A stretch of DNA of 64,000 nucleotides, taken from Cycas panzhihuaensis. Taxonomy: Eukaryota > Cycadophyta. Positions 25,572-38,169 of the stretch are shown in pieces (the first letter of the stretch is position 1; every line of letters starts with the position of its first letter). The translations under genes and the position numbers were made by a program. The notes beneath the pieces are model-generated. The model had not been told where the DNA came from, did no database searches, and was given only the letters and a program-made list of their open reading frames with translations. The stretch spans positions 248,069,741-248,133,740 of the forward strand of contig CM041465.1 in assembly GCA_023213395.1 (NCBI GenBank). Direction: 5' to 3'.

Positions 25572-28500
25572 TACTGTATTTTTCATAATAAAAATTAATT
25601 TAAAAAAAAATTCTAAGTAAAAAACTCATCTCCCTAATACATCTCTCTTAAACCCTCTATCTAGAGCTGATCTAAAGCCTAAATTGCCTATCTGTCACCT
25701 CTAGTAGTCAGAAAACAACTCTTAGAATCTTCATTTTCTGACTCTCACCTATGAAAATGAAATCAAAATTTGTTTGTTTTCTTATAAAAATGGTCTTTCT
25801 TTTTATTTTTTATGAGTTTTTTCCTTTTTATTCATTTGATCCCCTCAGGTTGATAAGTTTCAATTTTAGTTTCTTCATTCACATTAGGCATCCATTCAAT
25901 CTAGAATTTTGCTATTTTACCCCATCAATAAGAGTCCCTTTTATACTCTTAAAAGTTAATCTTTTGTTGATGAATTTCCTAGTTTTAAATATGATAACTT
26001 TAGCTTATTCTATCATTATTGGTAATTCATATCGAGCTCCGAGTTATAAGATACTAATAAGCCTAAACTATGGAAGCATTTTGTTCTAAAAATCTATTTG
26101 TTAAAGAGCCAAAACTATGACAGAAATTCACTCTAAACCACGGTTGTTGATAAACCTAAACTATGACAATCAAGCTCTGAAAAGTCACCTATTAATGAGT
26201 TTAAACTATGGTAGTCCTGAGCTCTAAAAATTCACCTATTAATGAGCTTGTAAACTATGGCAGTCAATCTCTCATACTCTGATAAAGGGATCCTACCTCT
26301 AAAGCATGGTTAATGAGGTAAAACTATGATCACTTGGTTCAAGATCCCATGTTGTTTATGAAAATTCTTAGCAATATCCTTGGTTCAGTGAGTTGTAAGT
26401 CTCATATAATTTATGGGCACCTTTGATAATGACATGGATCAAGTTATAAGCCCCATGTAGTTTATGGATGTTCTTATGTTAGTTCATCCTTTAAGCCCTA
26501 TCCATTTAGTAGGCATTTTGGTAGTACTCTTTTGTTAGTATTGTAATAAAATTAAGATTCTCTTTTAGTGGTACATTTGATATTTTTTCCATTGTATCCT
26601 TCCATCATCCATACATCCATCATTATATTCCTTCTCTTATCATTTCCAAGTGACCTTTATATTTGACATATTGTCACATTTTATCATTCTACTTTCATCT
26701 TAAAGTAAGAATTTCAAGTGTCAAGGGAGCAAATATTTCACCAAAATCTAGCCCTTGATTGACTCTCGTATATTTTTATGATTTTCTCTATTTGATCATA
26801 GGTGTGTTACTTGTAAATATAACTATATTTTATGTTGAAGAGGTATAATGAGATATATTTACTTAATTTTGTATGATTTTGGTGAAATGTTATCTTGGCT
26901 TTATGGAATAATTGATGTTTGGATGATGATGAGTGTATTTTATAGCTTCTGTGTGCCGATGAATGAAACTATAACACCAAAATCTTTCCCTAATCTATTC
27001 TAGTCCACTTTCTCTTTTAAAACACCTATTTGTTCTCATTTTTCCTATTAATTCATGTACTTTGGCTATTATTTTTTATGTTTTTTAGGCTTGTGTTTAA
27101 TTTATCACTTATTTTATATTGTGTTTCCTTTTTGATAATTTTTTTTGCTTTAATTTTTAGCAATACTTTAAGTTTTCTTAAAGTTTATTTATTAATTTTT
27201 TATCATCATTTTTATATTGCCAAAAATATGATCGATCGCATTTTATATAGAAAGTCAAAATTTTTTGTTTTATATAAAACATGACCAATCATATTTTATA
27301 TAGAAAATCATGTTTTTTATTATTATACATGCAAATCTTTTAATTAAATGCACTATTTCTTCTCTATCTTTCACTTGTTCTCACCTAGATTTCATGGTAG
27401 CTCCTCCTTTCTCACCCCGAAACCCTAGAGAATTGATAAGAGCTTTGGTTACATCTTTTGGAAAGTAAGGAAGTGGAAAAGAGGGAGAATCAAAAGGAAA
27501 AAAACTTGGAATTTTCAAAACTTAGACTATTTCGGCCGAAATCTGATTTCCAGAGGATTGTTGAGTTATCCTATCATTTGTAAAGCGTTAATCCAAGCTC
27601 TAAGACTTTTTTAGTAAATGTGGTAATACTTTTCTACCATCTCTTTTTTGTTTGTGAAGGATTTTTTTTCCTTATATTGTGCCTAGGGTGTCTTTCTTTC
27701 TTTTACTTGGTTGTGGTTTGTTTGATTTTTGTCTTAGTGATTGCTTTCCTTGGAAAGATCTAGGTTGAAAGGTTAGCTCTTTGTAGGATCTATAGGAGTT
27801 AGCTAGTAAGAAAAGAGCTTTTCCTCTTCTTGATATATGTAGCTCTTCTCCTCCCACTCTCCATAGCAGTCTTAGTTTTTTCCAAGATGATGGTCTTATT
27901 ATCCTAATTTTGGTGAAAGTTCTTTTGTTCTTCTAAGTTTTTAACTTTCTTACCACTTGTTTCAAGGCAAAAATTGGAGAAAGCTTAGTCAATATAGGGA
28001 AAACTACTATTCTAAGACACACATATGGTTGCAAATTTAAGAAGTTGTTATGGTCTTGAGATATATTTTTCTTTATTCTCTTCTTTCTCCTCCTCTTTGT
28101 GAAAGATGCTTGGTTAGAAAAAGGTAAATGGAATAAACTTTCTATGGTAATGTTTACTCTTTTTTTTCTTAGGAGAATGATTGAATTCATGACTTTTATG
28201 GTTGTATGTTGTTAAAATTATTAGGAAATCTTTCTATGCTCTTAACCTAGTTTTTTAAATCAATTGTATGTATTATGTTTATGATTGTTTATTGGATTTA
28301 CATCTTATATGATCTCTCTTATAAGATACTTTAATGGGTTTTAAGCTTGCATATTACAAATTTACCTTACATGTTATAGTTTTTTAATTTATCTTCTTTA
28401 CATGAAGTATTTTCTATCGTTGAAAGTTGTAAAAATCCATCAAGCGTCATACATGCAAGTGGAAAGAATATAAAAAGAGCCTTATACCATCTCATGCTTC

Positions 28501-29855
28501 ATCTTCCATGTATGTATAAGTGGCTTCTCTTGCAAATATTGCTTTTCATTTGAAGTATAAACTTGGTTGAAGTTTTGGAAGGTAGTTTTATCTTTATCTT
28601 AGGCAATATTCATTTTCTTTTAAAAAAATCAAGACAAAAATTTAAAAAACCCATGTTGTTCTTTCTTTCTTTATTAAGTTTGAAGAGTAATTTACTTTTG
28701 ATTCATTAGTCTCTTCGTTATTTTCTTTGCAAGTGTATGATCTTAGATTTGATTGATTTGATCTTCTCTATAATTGAATAAACCTAAAACATTAAAATAT
28801 ATAAGGAGAGGGATAGCAATAAGTCAGAAAACAAAAACCAAAAATATTATCAGTGTAGCTCTAAACTTAGATATCCTCTACTTGATTGTGTAGGCTAGTA
28901 TATTCTTTTACAAGGTGTTGTTCACATATCCTAGCCTCTTTCAAATCACCTTCAACCATACAATACAACCAAGTAGAGACTCCTTAAGAGTTAGACAAAG
29001 TTGGTTTTAGGGTTCCTATAGATTGACCGATCTGTCAATATTTGATAGAAACAGAGGAAACATAAAGTTATTAAGAGATAGTCAACCTAGACCGATTTCC
29101 AAACAACCACAACCCATCTTTAGATCATTTAAGTGGCAATGGTTCAATAACAATTTTTCAAATTCAAATTGATTATTTTTTTTATATCTCACTTTGTTTT
29201 CTAAAGTTTATGAAAAATATAAGTGTTTTTTTATAATTTTAAAAGTCTACCCTAAGAGTATTGAACCTCCACGAACCCTAGGTTATTAAACTCTACATCT
29301 TCACTTTTTTACATATTTTAATCGTTTTGAAGATTATAGACAACTATAGACACCTTGTGCAAATTGATTTCTTGATTAGCCATATTATTTGTGTACTTTA
29401 AAATTTTATTTATTGAATAATACATCAAAATTTATATTTTTAAAGTATTTTTAACTTCCTTTTATATGCAATTACAATTTCTGACTCCCTATAAGATTAT
29501 TAACAACTTTATACTCTTTAACCTTGTGCATCGTGTCTAAAATTAAGTTAAAGTTGATTTATTAGCCTCCCTACATGGTGACTTATATACTTGAAATATT
29601 TTACTAAATGATGAGTTTTAAGTATTTCCATACTTCTATTATTAGATGCATATAAGTTAAATAAATATAACTACACAATTTAGAATTTTAAGATTTCTAG
29701 CATTTTAATATTAAAGAACCTAATGAAAATTATAAATGGCATAAGGTCACCGACATTTCATGGGACTTAAGATCAACTTGAGGAATTTTAATTAAACCAT
29801 GAAGCCTTGGCACCCATTGAGATATCCATTTTAGGAAATTTAATTGTATGTATAC
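25572..29855. other. Gene-free AT-rich region
   Basis: No intact gene, LTR pair or RNA gene was found. The frames at 25,751-26,089 and 27,030-27,284 are Phe/Leu/Ile-rich translations of AT-rich DNA. A degenerate repeat cluster lies at 26,040-26,310. Confidence 0.5.
26040..26310 (+). repeat. Degenerate tandem repeat with TAAACTATGG core
   Basis: About six diverged units contain (G/C)C-TAAACTATGG-CAGTC or close variants. Spacing is roughly 40-70 bp, and two neighbouring units share TCACCTATTAATGAG. Confidence 0.55.
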
Positions 29856-30401
29856 TGTTAAACCTTATGTTTACATGTTAAGATTATGTACTTTATTTTT
29901 TATGTAATATGTACTTTTGGGGTGACTTATCACTTAAGTGATAAAGTGCACACCCACATTCTTTCTAATGACTCAACATTATCACTAAAAGGTCAAATGG
30001 ATCCCTATGTACTTTTTCTCACATGAGAGCCCAAAAGGACACATGTCCTACATGTAAGGCATGCATCTTGGATGTTTGACACTTATCAAACATCCAAGGC
30101 CTTAGGTCTCTCATTTCACTCTATATAATAAGACATCTTCTCATTCTCGTATAAGAGAGTTGGAGCTGTATTGTTATGTTGTCAGTTTGCTAATCAAACT
30201 GTTTATTCTTTTGGAGGTTGGACCAATTCCAACCCCACACATTTGGTATCATTTCTCTTGCTCCTCCATTTTATGCTTAATCTCTTATGCTTTCTTTTAT
30301 TTTGAGAGTATTATACTTGTTAAGTATTTATGCTTTCTAGAACTAGAGTGAACCTAGTTTCTAGATCTTGGAACTGTAAGGCCATTAGGCCTCTTTTCAT
30401 A
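29856..30401 (+). repeat. 5' LTR of element B
   Basis: 546 bp, TGTTAAACC to CA(C/T)A. Aligns with 37,112-37,657. Confidence 0.93.
30122..30129 (+). promoter_or_regulatory. Probable TATA box in 5' LTR of element B
   Basis: TATATAAT is at the same LTR position as TATA-like sequences in the 3' LTR of B and the LTR of C. Confidence 0.5.
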
Positions 30402-30403
30402 TT

Positions 30404-30415
30404 TGGTATCAGAGC
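30404..30415 (+). other. Primer-binding site of element B
   Basis: Perfect TGGTATCAGAGC, two bases after the LTR. Matches the 3' end of plant initiator Met tRNA. Confidence 0.9.
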
Positions 30416-32917
30416 AAGATGAGACTAGTTCCCTTTGTTCTGTTTGTTGTTACTCAAGAAGATTCGAAGAAAGCTTACAAACCCTTGGTGACAACCTTCG
30501 CTCTCCAAAGGCGATTTAAGGTTTACTTGAAGACCATTTCTTGTAGGTTCAAGCTGTTGGAGTAATTTTTTTAAAAGGCTGGAGCTTTCTATATTTAAAT
30601 CTGAATTTTTTTTTTTTGGATTACCTTCAAGGTTTTGAGCAAAAGTACTCACGTTTTTTTATGGTTTTTCATTAAAAATCAAACTTTTTAAGTTGATTTT
30701 TCTTATAGTTCAGGTGCTAGCATATTATGCAAGTTTCTGAAACTCTTTAATAAAGTCTGTTTCAAGCTATTAATCTTTTGCAGGCTGTGGACTATTTCTG
30801 GGCCAATTTCAGCCCTTAAACCCCACTAAGGAACTCCAAATCCTTAGTGTTGTCTGTATTTAGCCCTTTCTTGGCTACAAATCATCTCTCAAGCTCTAGT
30901 TTGTAATCTGCAATTATTTTGAGAAGTTTCTTAGCAGAGCTGAGGTGTTTATTCACTGTTCTTAGTGAAATTTTCATAAAAAATAGAGGTTTTTCATTTG
31001 TTTTTCTTCAATCTAAGTTGGTTGTCCAGAATTTGACCTTGCATGCAGCTGTAACAGAGTCCAAAGAAGGAGCTCAATAAGTTGTTGAAGGGTTTCGAAC
31101 CCTACACAGTCGTACAGCTGCCATTTCTTCCTAGTGACAAGACCGTCCTTTATAATCTTCATAAACTCTGTTCTTTACGTAGGAACAACATTTGCTACTC
31201 AAACTGGAGCCAAACCTCAGTGGTCTCCCTGTTCCCCTTTGGCTGAAATCTTAGCCCAAATGGAGTTTTGTACGTGGAAATCCGAATGACTGAACTTCCA
31301 CGGCCGCTGCCCGACCTCCACCGCCGTTCAACGATTTTTCAAATTCACTTTCATTTCTTTTTTTCAAAAAATGTCTTTTGAAACTTTACATTGTTGAACA
31401 TTAGGTTATAAAAAGTGGAATATTCACTGAATATTCCCTTTTATATAAACTTAAGTTGTTCTAAAGTTTTATTAAGTCTTTAAAAATCCCTTTTTTAAAT
31501 CCAATTCCAAAGGTTTTTTAAATGATTTTTTTCATTTAATACTTGTTGATTTCACTTTAGTGAAAAACAACTAAATCAAGGTTTTTCTTAAGCATTTTTC
31601 TACATCAAAAGTGATTTTTTCTCTTTATTAAGTCATTTTCTTAGACAAGGCACTTTGCATAGTGACCTTAGTTTTAAATTTTCTTAAGAGAAAAATCATC
31701 TCTTTTTGTATCTTTGGAGCTAAAAATCTTCTAAGTGTTGAGTGATCTCATTAAATCACCAATACTAACTCAAATTTACTTCTTTGAAGACTAAAAAATA
31801 CTCTTGTTTAAGCATTTTTAAAGGCTCCCTGCATGGTGTCCTTATTACTCAAGTTACAAAAAAATTTAAATTTCAACCTATGTTTCTTGGCTCTTTAAGC
31901 TTCTTTTAATACTTAATTAATGTTGCATAAGTGTTAATTGACTTAGGCGAAGTGATTTTCAGTGTTTTCCTATTGTAAAAGTGATACTTATCACTATTTT
32001 CAAACATTTTTTTAAGGCACTTTGCATGGTGACCTATTGCCCTTAGTCATAAAAATGACTCAAAAAATACTTTGTACCTAATAAAATCACTTTTTTTTTT
32101 TATCATTGGGACTATTTTAAAGTCCCAACACTTGGTGCTTGGTGTCCTACTTTGCAAGTGGTTCTCTTACCTTCACTTTTGAACATTAAAAGGAACTCAT
32201 TTGTATCTTCATCATAAAGTTTTGCTTTGCTTCATTGAGTACTTAAGCACATTTTCAAAGTACTTTTTTGTAAAACTCATTGTAATCAAGCATCTATTTT
32301 TTACTTGAATCTACATAAGCACTACACCTCTTTAAATGTTCATTGTAACAATACTTTAAGTGTTCATATTGATGTACTAAATTTTCTTCCTTTCTGAAGC
32401 CACTTTCATTATAAAGCTTAATCAAGCATTCTTATAAATACATCATCCAAGTAAAAAATCTAAGTTCATTTTAAACTTCTAAAAAGTGACTTAAAATCTT
32501 ATTGGAGAGGCCCGAAAAAGGTTCAAACCTTGCCTCTGAAATAACCTTAAACTTGGTGCATTCCCTAGGGGACCAACCAACCGTATGGTCAGTGCATAAC
32601 AATTAAGGTTGCTTGAGGGAAAGGAGGTTTAAAAATGGTGTTATTGGGGTTGTGAATCCCAGGGAAAACATGGTACGCCCATGCAGATCAGCCCTACCTG
32701 CCTTGTCCTAGATTTAACTTGGCCAACTATTAGATCTCTTCTATAGATCAGAGTTGGACCAACTCCATAGCCTAGTCCTCCACCCCTCATCATTCCATTC
32801 AGCTATTGGATCTTCTAGTAAGATCGGGACTATTGGTTTCGTTAGAAAGTGGAACTTAAGTGATGAAAGCTTTGAGTTTCTAAGTTATCTGCTAGCTTCA
32901 AGCCTTATAACTAAAAC
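30416..32917 (+). other. 2.5-kb untranslated leader of element B
   Basis: No reading frame of note. A nested hairpin counterpart lies at 30,483-30,521. Blocks near 31,830, 32,010 and 32,500-32,900 are well conserved in C (59,700-60,760) and partly in A. These include the pair of GC(A/T)(C/T)-rich CATGGTG motifs and the GAGAGGCCCGAAAA block. Confidence 0.7.
30483..30521 (+). other. Leader hairpin counterpart in element B
   Basis: CCTTGG and CCTTCG left arms are intact. The right arms read CAAAGG and TTAAGG, each weakened by changes from the paired form in element C. Confidence 0.6.
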
Positions 32918-33960
32918 ATAACTGCTATTAACATGCTTAATGCATGCACCATTTGATTAACATGTCAAGATAATTATCAAGAATGGAAAAGAATCACTCA
33001 GAATTTGCTGATCATGAATAAATTTTGGGGTTATGTTTCTAGAAGGCTACCCCAACCTGTCCCTGTTGTCAATGACAATGTAACTGTGCAACCTGATGAT
33101 GCTTTTGTTACTGCTTGAGAAGCCAAAGATGAAATCGCTTTGGCATTCCTTCGTATGATTGTTGATGTACATGTGGATCAAAACATTACTTATGCAAAAA
33201 CTTCTAAGGAAGTCTAGGACATTTTGTCTTCATTGTATGAAAGGCGAGATAAAGCTCGTATTTTAATGGTAAAAGCCAAGTTGTATTCTGTAAAGTTTGT
33301 CAAGCCTATGTCGACTTTTCTTTCCTCCATCAAGGAGGTATGTAATGAGTTGAATACACTAGGTAGTCCAGCAACAAGAGATGAACTGATCACATCTATT
33401 ACCAAAGCTTTGTCAAAGGACTACAATGGCTTCATATCATCTACTACAAGATATGGTTCTCTCAAAAGAATGACATTCATTGAATTTGAAAGTTTATTAC
33501 TTCAAGAAGAACAAATCTACACCAAGGATAATGAGGAGGAACCATCCACTTTAGGTGCATTCACGACCAAATCAAAGGCCAAGCAGAACCCTAAACCTGC
33601 ACTCTCAAAGTAGTTTGGAAACATGAACATTGGATCTTCAAAGACCAATGTTGTATGTCATTATTGTAGTAAACCTGGCCACATAGCACCTGATTGTAGA
33701 AAAAAGCAAGTAGATCTATGTAAACAGTAGCAGCAACCATGTTAACCAAATCAGTGACGACAACAATATCAACAAAGATTCCAGCAACATCAGCAGTAGC
33801 AACTCCCTTGACTAAATCGAAGTGCTTATCGAGGAGGTCAAAGAGGAAGGCGAGGTTTTAGAGGTGGCAATCAACGCCAATTTAATCAGTTTACAGATAA
33901 AGACAAACCATTTTGTGCATATCAAACATCTAAGGTTGATGAAACTTAGATTATCAATTT
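32918..33960 (+). pseudogene. gag of element B
   Basis: The ancestral start is ATA at 32,918 (ATG in A). The first surviving ATG is at 32,933. The frame includes NYQEWKRITQNLL, EAKDEIALAFLRM and SSLYERRDKARILMVKAKLY (copia gag, UBN2 type). A complete zinc knuckle follows, CHYCSKPGHIAPDC at 33,656-33,697, then a Gln-rich segment and an RGGQRGRRGFRGGNQR tail near 33,830-33,880. In-frame stops include those at the former Trp/Gln/Arg codons of the N-terminal 100 codons and before the knuckle. It formed the RNA-binding particle protein. Confidence 0.88.
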
Positions 33961-35240
33961 TGGAGTTTCACAACACATGACTGGGAGTGAAGAACTCCTT
34001 ACTGATATCAAGGAAGGTAAAAGTCAATCAGTGACCTTTAGGAATAATTAATCTATTAAGATTTCTAGAATATACACAATAGCTCTATTTCACTCCTCTA
34101 CAAATCCTTTCTCTTCATTTCCCAATGGCAATGCCTACTTCATACCTTCAATGGACAAGAACTTACTATCTGTTAGTAAGTTGGACAAGCAACAGATGAG
34201 TGTCTTGTTCAGAAATGGGAAATGTGTAATCAGTGACAAAGATGACTAAGTAGTAGCTGTTGGATATGAGGATCAAGGCCTCTACAAATTGGATGCAAAT
34301 AATATAACACTTGATTCTACTTACTCTGGTTCAATTGTCACTATATACTTGACCAAGATGCAACTTTGGCATCAACGTCTAGGTCATTTGAGCTTAGACA
34401 ACTTAAGGCAGATGATCAACAAAAATATGGTACATGGGCTTCCAAAGATTTATGGCACAAAATGTCTTTATGAAGCATACATAATGGGGACTCAGCATCG
34501 CTTGCCTTTCTCTAAAGGCAAAACATGCCGTGCATCACATTCTTTGCAGTTGGTACACTTAGATTTGTGTGGACCTAAGTCCACTGCATCTTTTGAAGGA
34601 TCTTTGTACTACATCTCCTTCATTGATGACTTTTCTCATAAAATTTGGGTATACTTCATCAAACACAAATCTGAAGCATTTTCTAAGTTCAAAGAATTCA
34701 AGCTTGAAGTGGAAAATGAGTCTCGCCACTCTATCAAAACATTAAGGATAGATAATGGAGGTGAATTTACCTTAAATGAATTCATCTAATACTGCAAGGA
34801 TAATGGCATTTGGAGACAACTGACTATTCCTCACACTCCTCAATAAAATGGAGTCTCTGAATGAATGAACAGAACTTTGGCTAATAAAGCCAAAGCAATG
34901 ATGCATGCAGAAGGACTCACTCGAGCTTACTGGGCAGAAGCATTTCACACAGTTGCTTATGTGGCCAATCACAGTCCAACTACAACAGTCACCAATATCA
35001 CACCCGAGGAAGCATGGTCTGGAAAAAATCCAACTGTCAGCCATTTGAGGACTTTTAGGTGCACTGCTTATATGCACATTCCTGATCAGCGAAGGAAGAA
35101 ATTAGACAAGCATAGTCTAAAATGCATCTTTATAGGATATGCCATTCACAGCAAAGCCTACAAGTTGTATGATCCCATAGGGAAGAAAATTCATCTCTCA
35201 AGAGATGTCATCTTTGCTGAAGAAGATCATAAGGAGTTGT
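33960..35240 (+). pseudogene. Protease and integrase of element B
   Basis: Protease is weak (NFGVSQHMTGSEELL, where DSGAS is expected). GAG-pre-integrase and the integrase zinc region run from about 34,350. LWHQRLGHLSLDNL is kept, but the Cys pair reads CLYEAY where C has CLCEAC, so both zinc Cys are Tyr. The catalytic core shows HLDLCGP, FIDDFSHKIWVYF and RIDNGGEF; stops interrupt FI-YCKDNG and PQ-NGVSE. The C-terminal part includes GYAIHSKAYKLYDP. Confidence 0.88.
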
Positions 35241-35549
35241 AAACAGCATCCATGCAACCTCCCATTGACAAAGGAAATAAGATTGTTGAGGCCTTCCTTC
35301 TCTCTCAATCTTCTACTCTATGTACATCATCTGCACCTACTGGACTGTCTACATCAACTGACTTTGCTCCACTTGATCCAAGTACATCTTCTGTTGATCA
35401 ACCACTTAGACTAGAAGATCTTGAGGTTTAGGTCACTTCAATTCAAAATTTACCAAAATGGTATACTTAGACAGTACAGGACGGCCACATCCTTGAAGGA
35501 AAACGTCCATCAAAATACAGGCAGCAGACCAATTATGCACTTATAGCTG

Positions 35550-36340
35550 AAGTGTTATGTGTTGATGAGCTTTCCACTTTTGAGGAGGCTTCTAAAAATG
35601 AAAATTGGAAGGCTGCCATGGATGAAGAAATCTATTCTATTGAAAAGAATGGTACTTGGGATTTGGCTGAATTGCCTAAACACAAACAGGCAATCAGTTG
35701 TGAATGGGTCTATAAGACCAAATTCCATTTTGATGGTTCACTTAAGCAGCAGAAGGCCCGCCTTATGGCAAAAGGATTCAAACAAAAGGAAGGCATAGAC
35801 TATGAAGAGACTTTTGCACCAGTGGCAAATATAAACACCATCAGACTCATCCTGGCCTTAGCTGCTCAATGTAAATGACCAGTGTATCAGATAGATGTGA
35901 AGAGCACATTTCTTAATAGCGATCTTCAGGAGGAGGTATACTTAGAGCAACCTCCCGGTTACAAAGTAGAAGGCAAGAAGCATTTTGTATGTCACCTAAA
36001 AAAGGCATTATATGGCTTAAAATAAGCTCCAAGAGCATGGTACTCAAAGATCGATGATTACTTCTTGAGACATGGGTTTCATCGATCTACTTCAAATCCT
36101 AACCTATATATAAAACATGAAAAGAACTATGTCATTTTTGTTGCCTTGTATGTAGATGACTTAGTGATCACTGACAGTGACACTAAGATAATACACATTC
36201 TCCAAGATAACTTGAAAAGAAATTTTGATATGACAGATCTTGGACTTCTCTATTATTTCTTAGGCTTTGAGATATGGCAACAGCCTGGCTATGTCTTCAT
36301 CTTTCAAGCGAAATATTCTTGGAAAAATTTGCAGTAGCTC
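35550..36340 (+). pseudogene. Reverse transcriptase of element B
   Basis: Copia RT motifs are well kept. They are [66 protein letters not shown]-stop-APRAWY and the intact catalytic ALYVDDLVI near 36,148. Stops occur at the former Trp before PVYQIDV (TGA 35,877), and at a Gln before APRAW (TAA). The catalytic Asp pair survives, but the frame does not. Confidence 0.9.
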
Positions 36341-37117
36341 AGGATGCACGACTACAAACCAACGCCTACACCAATGGAGAATGGATCTAAGCTTACTCTC
36401 AATGAACAAGCTGCACCTGCAGATCCCACACTTTATCGACAGTTAATTGGGAGCCTCATTTATCTCACTAATACTCGACCGGACATTTCATTTGCAGTTG
36501 GGATTTGTTCATGATACATGTCTCAACCCAATCAGATACATTAGAATGAAGCCAAACACATACTTAAATACATCAAAGGCACTTTAAATCATGCCCTCGA
36601 GTATGCGCATAATGAGAACTTCACTCTGGAAGAGTTCTCAGATTCTAATTGGACAGGTTGCTAAGATAGTAGGAGATCAACCTCAAGATACTGTTTTTTC
36701 CTTGGTTCAACAGTTGTTTCGTGGAGTTGCAAGAAGCAACCCAATGTTACCTTGTCCTCCACCGAAGTAGAGTATAAAGTTGCAGTCAGCGCAGCTTGTG
36801 AAACTATCTGACTACGAAGGATTCTTAGGGAACTAGGGCTTGATCAGGATCACCCGACTAGGATATACTATGATAATCAAAGTGTACTCAAGTTAGCTAA
36901 GAATCCAGTTTTTCAGGCACGGACAAAACACATCGAGGTTTACCATCACTTCATTAGAGAGCATGTGTAGAATGGTGAGATCAACCTCTAGTCTAGACCT
37001 ACAGAGGAGTAGACAACAGATATCTTTACCAAGCCTCTTAGTAGAGAAAAGTTTATAAAATTCAGAGATGGTCTTGGTGTCCGACTTAACATTGTAAACA
37101 GTAAGGGGGGTTGTTAA
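36340..37117 (+). pseudogene. RNase H of element B
   Basis: Readable motifs are RQLIGSLIYLTNTRPDISFA, SDSNWTGC, VTLSSTEVEYK, YYDNQSVLKLAKNPVF, RTKHIEVYHHFIREHV and ADIFTKP-like TTDIFTKPLSREKF. The final residues NSKGGC are followed by TAA at 37,115-37,117. The last sense codon TGT and the stop TAA are the first six bases of the 3' LTR. Confidence 0.9.
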
Positions 37118-37657
37118 ACCTTATGTTTACATGTTAAAATTATGTACTTTATTTTTGATGTAATATGTACTTTAAGGGTGACTTATCACTTAAGTGATAA
37201 AGTGCATCCCCACATTCTTTCTAGTGACTCAACGTTGTCACTAAAGGGTCAAATAGACTCCCATACACTTTTGCTCACATGAGAGCCCCAAAGGACACAT
37301 GTCCTACATGCAAGGCATGTATCTTGGATGTTTGACACTTGTCAAACATCCAAGGCCTTAGGTCTCTTATTTCACTCTATATAATGAGACCTCTCCTCAT
37401 TGTCTTATAAGAGAGTTGAGTCAGATTGTTATCTTTGTCGGTTTGTTAATCAAACTGTTTATTCTTTTGCAGGTTAGACCAATTCCAACCCCACACATTT
37501 GGTATTATTTCTCTTGCTCCTTCATTTTATGCTTTGTCTCTTATGCTTTCTTTTATCTTGAGAATATTATACTTGTTAAGCATTTGTGCTTTCTAGGACT
37601 AGAGTGAACTTAGCTTCTAGATCTTGGGACTGTGAGGCCATTAGGCCTCTTTTCACA
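37112..37657 (+). repeat. 3' LTR of element B
   Basis: 546 bp, starts TGTTAAACC directly after the polypurine run AGTAAGGGGGGT. Confidence 0.93.
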
Positions 37658-37706
37658 TTTAGTATTAGAGTAAAAGGAGACTAGTTACCTCTATTCAGTT
37701 TGTTGC
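37658..37706 (+). repeat. Primer-site and leader start repeated after the 3' LTR of B
   Basis: Similarity to the 5' end of B continues past the LTR. TTTAGTATTAGAGT matches TTTGGTATCAGAGC, and GGAGACTAGTTAC to CAGTTTGTTGCTAC matches the first leader bases at 30,416-30,450. It then stops abruptly. Confidence 0.7.
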
Positions 37707-37851
37707 TACAACTACATTATAACAGGCATGGTAGATTCTTTAGCAACTTTATGAGTCTACGAATAAGACTTATGTTTTGTATGTTAGAAATCAGTTATAT
37801 TCCCTTAAAATAAAACCCATAGTGTTTGTAATTATACATTGTAAAGAAACA

Positions 37852-38169
37852 TGAAACATGCATGTACTTTAACATATACGATCCTGAATATATACAACAA
37901 ATGAATAATAAAGAATACAGGTACATAGTACATAATATTTATGTAGGAAAACTTTTCAGTAAATACCCCACCACAAAAGATTATTAAATCATATTGATAA
38001 TTGTTAGATAAATTTACAACGGATTCTGAGGTTATTTATAATCTCCCAAATAGTACATCCAACCCCATTAGTTGTGACTCTTTATAATATTCACATTTGT
38101 TGGCTTAATAATAACTAAACTATATTTAATATTAATCAAGTGGCTTTAGTATTAACTGTCACACTAATA
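37852..38169 (-). repeat. 3' LTR of element D
   Basis: Aligns with 43,450-43,816, with the inner edge next to TCTCCCTTTA (polypurine tract on the minus strand). The outer edge is approximate. Confidence 0.8.

Larger units (their letters stand above)
29856..37657 (+). mobile_element. Ty1/copia element B, full-length
   Basis: The 7,802-bp element has two 546-bp LTRs, a perfect primer site, a long leader (30,416-32,917) and gag-pol to 37,117. It is the most readable member of the A/B/C family, though stopped many times by TAA, TAG and TGA at former CAA, CAG and CGA codons. The usual copia order gag-protease-integrase-RT-RNase H is complete. I could not find a target duplication: the left flank is TATAC, and the right side continues into leader-like DNA. 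Confidence 0.93.

Noticed and set aside
27360-28200. Possible host gene around the CCCGAAACCCTAGAG-like sequence
   Set aside because: The ATGs nearby are followed by early stops, and the minus-strand frames at 27,672-28,190 carry no recognisable motif or splice context.
30404-30415. tRNA gene fragment
   Set aside because: TGGTATCAGAGC is complementary to a tRNA end and follows an LTR; it is a primer site. No cloverleaf surrounds it here or at the other sites.
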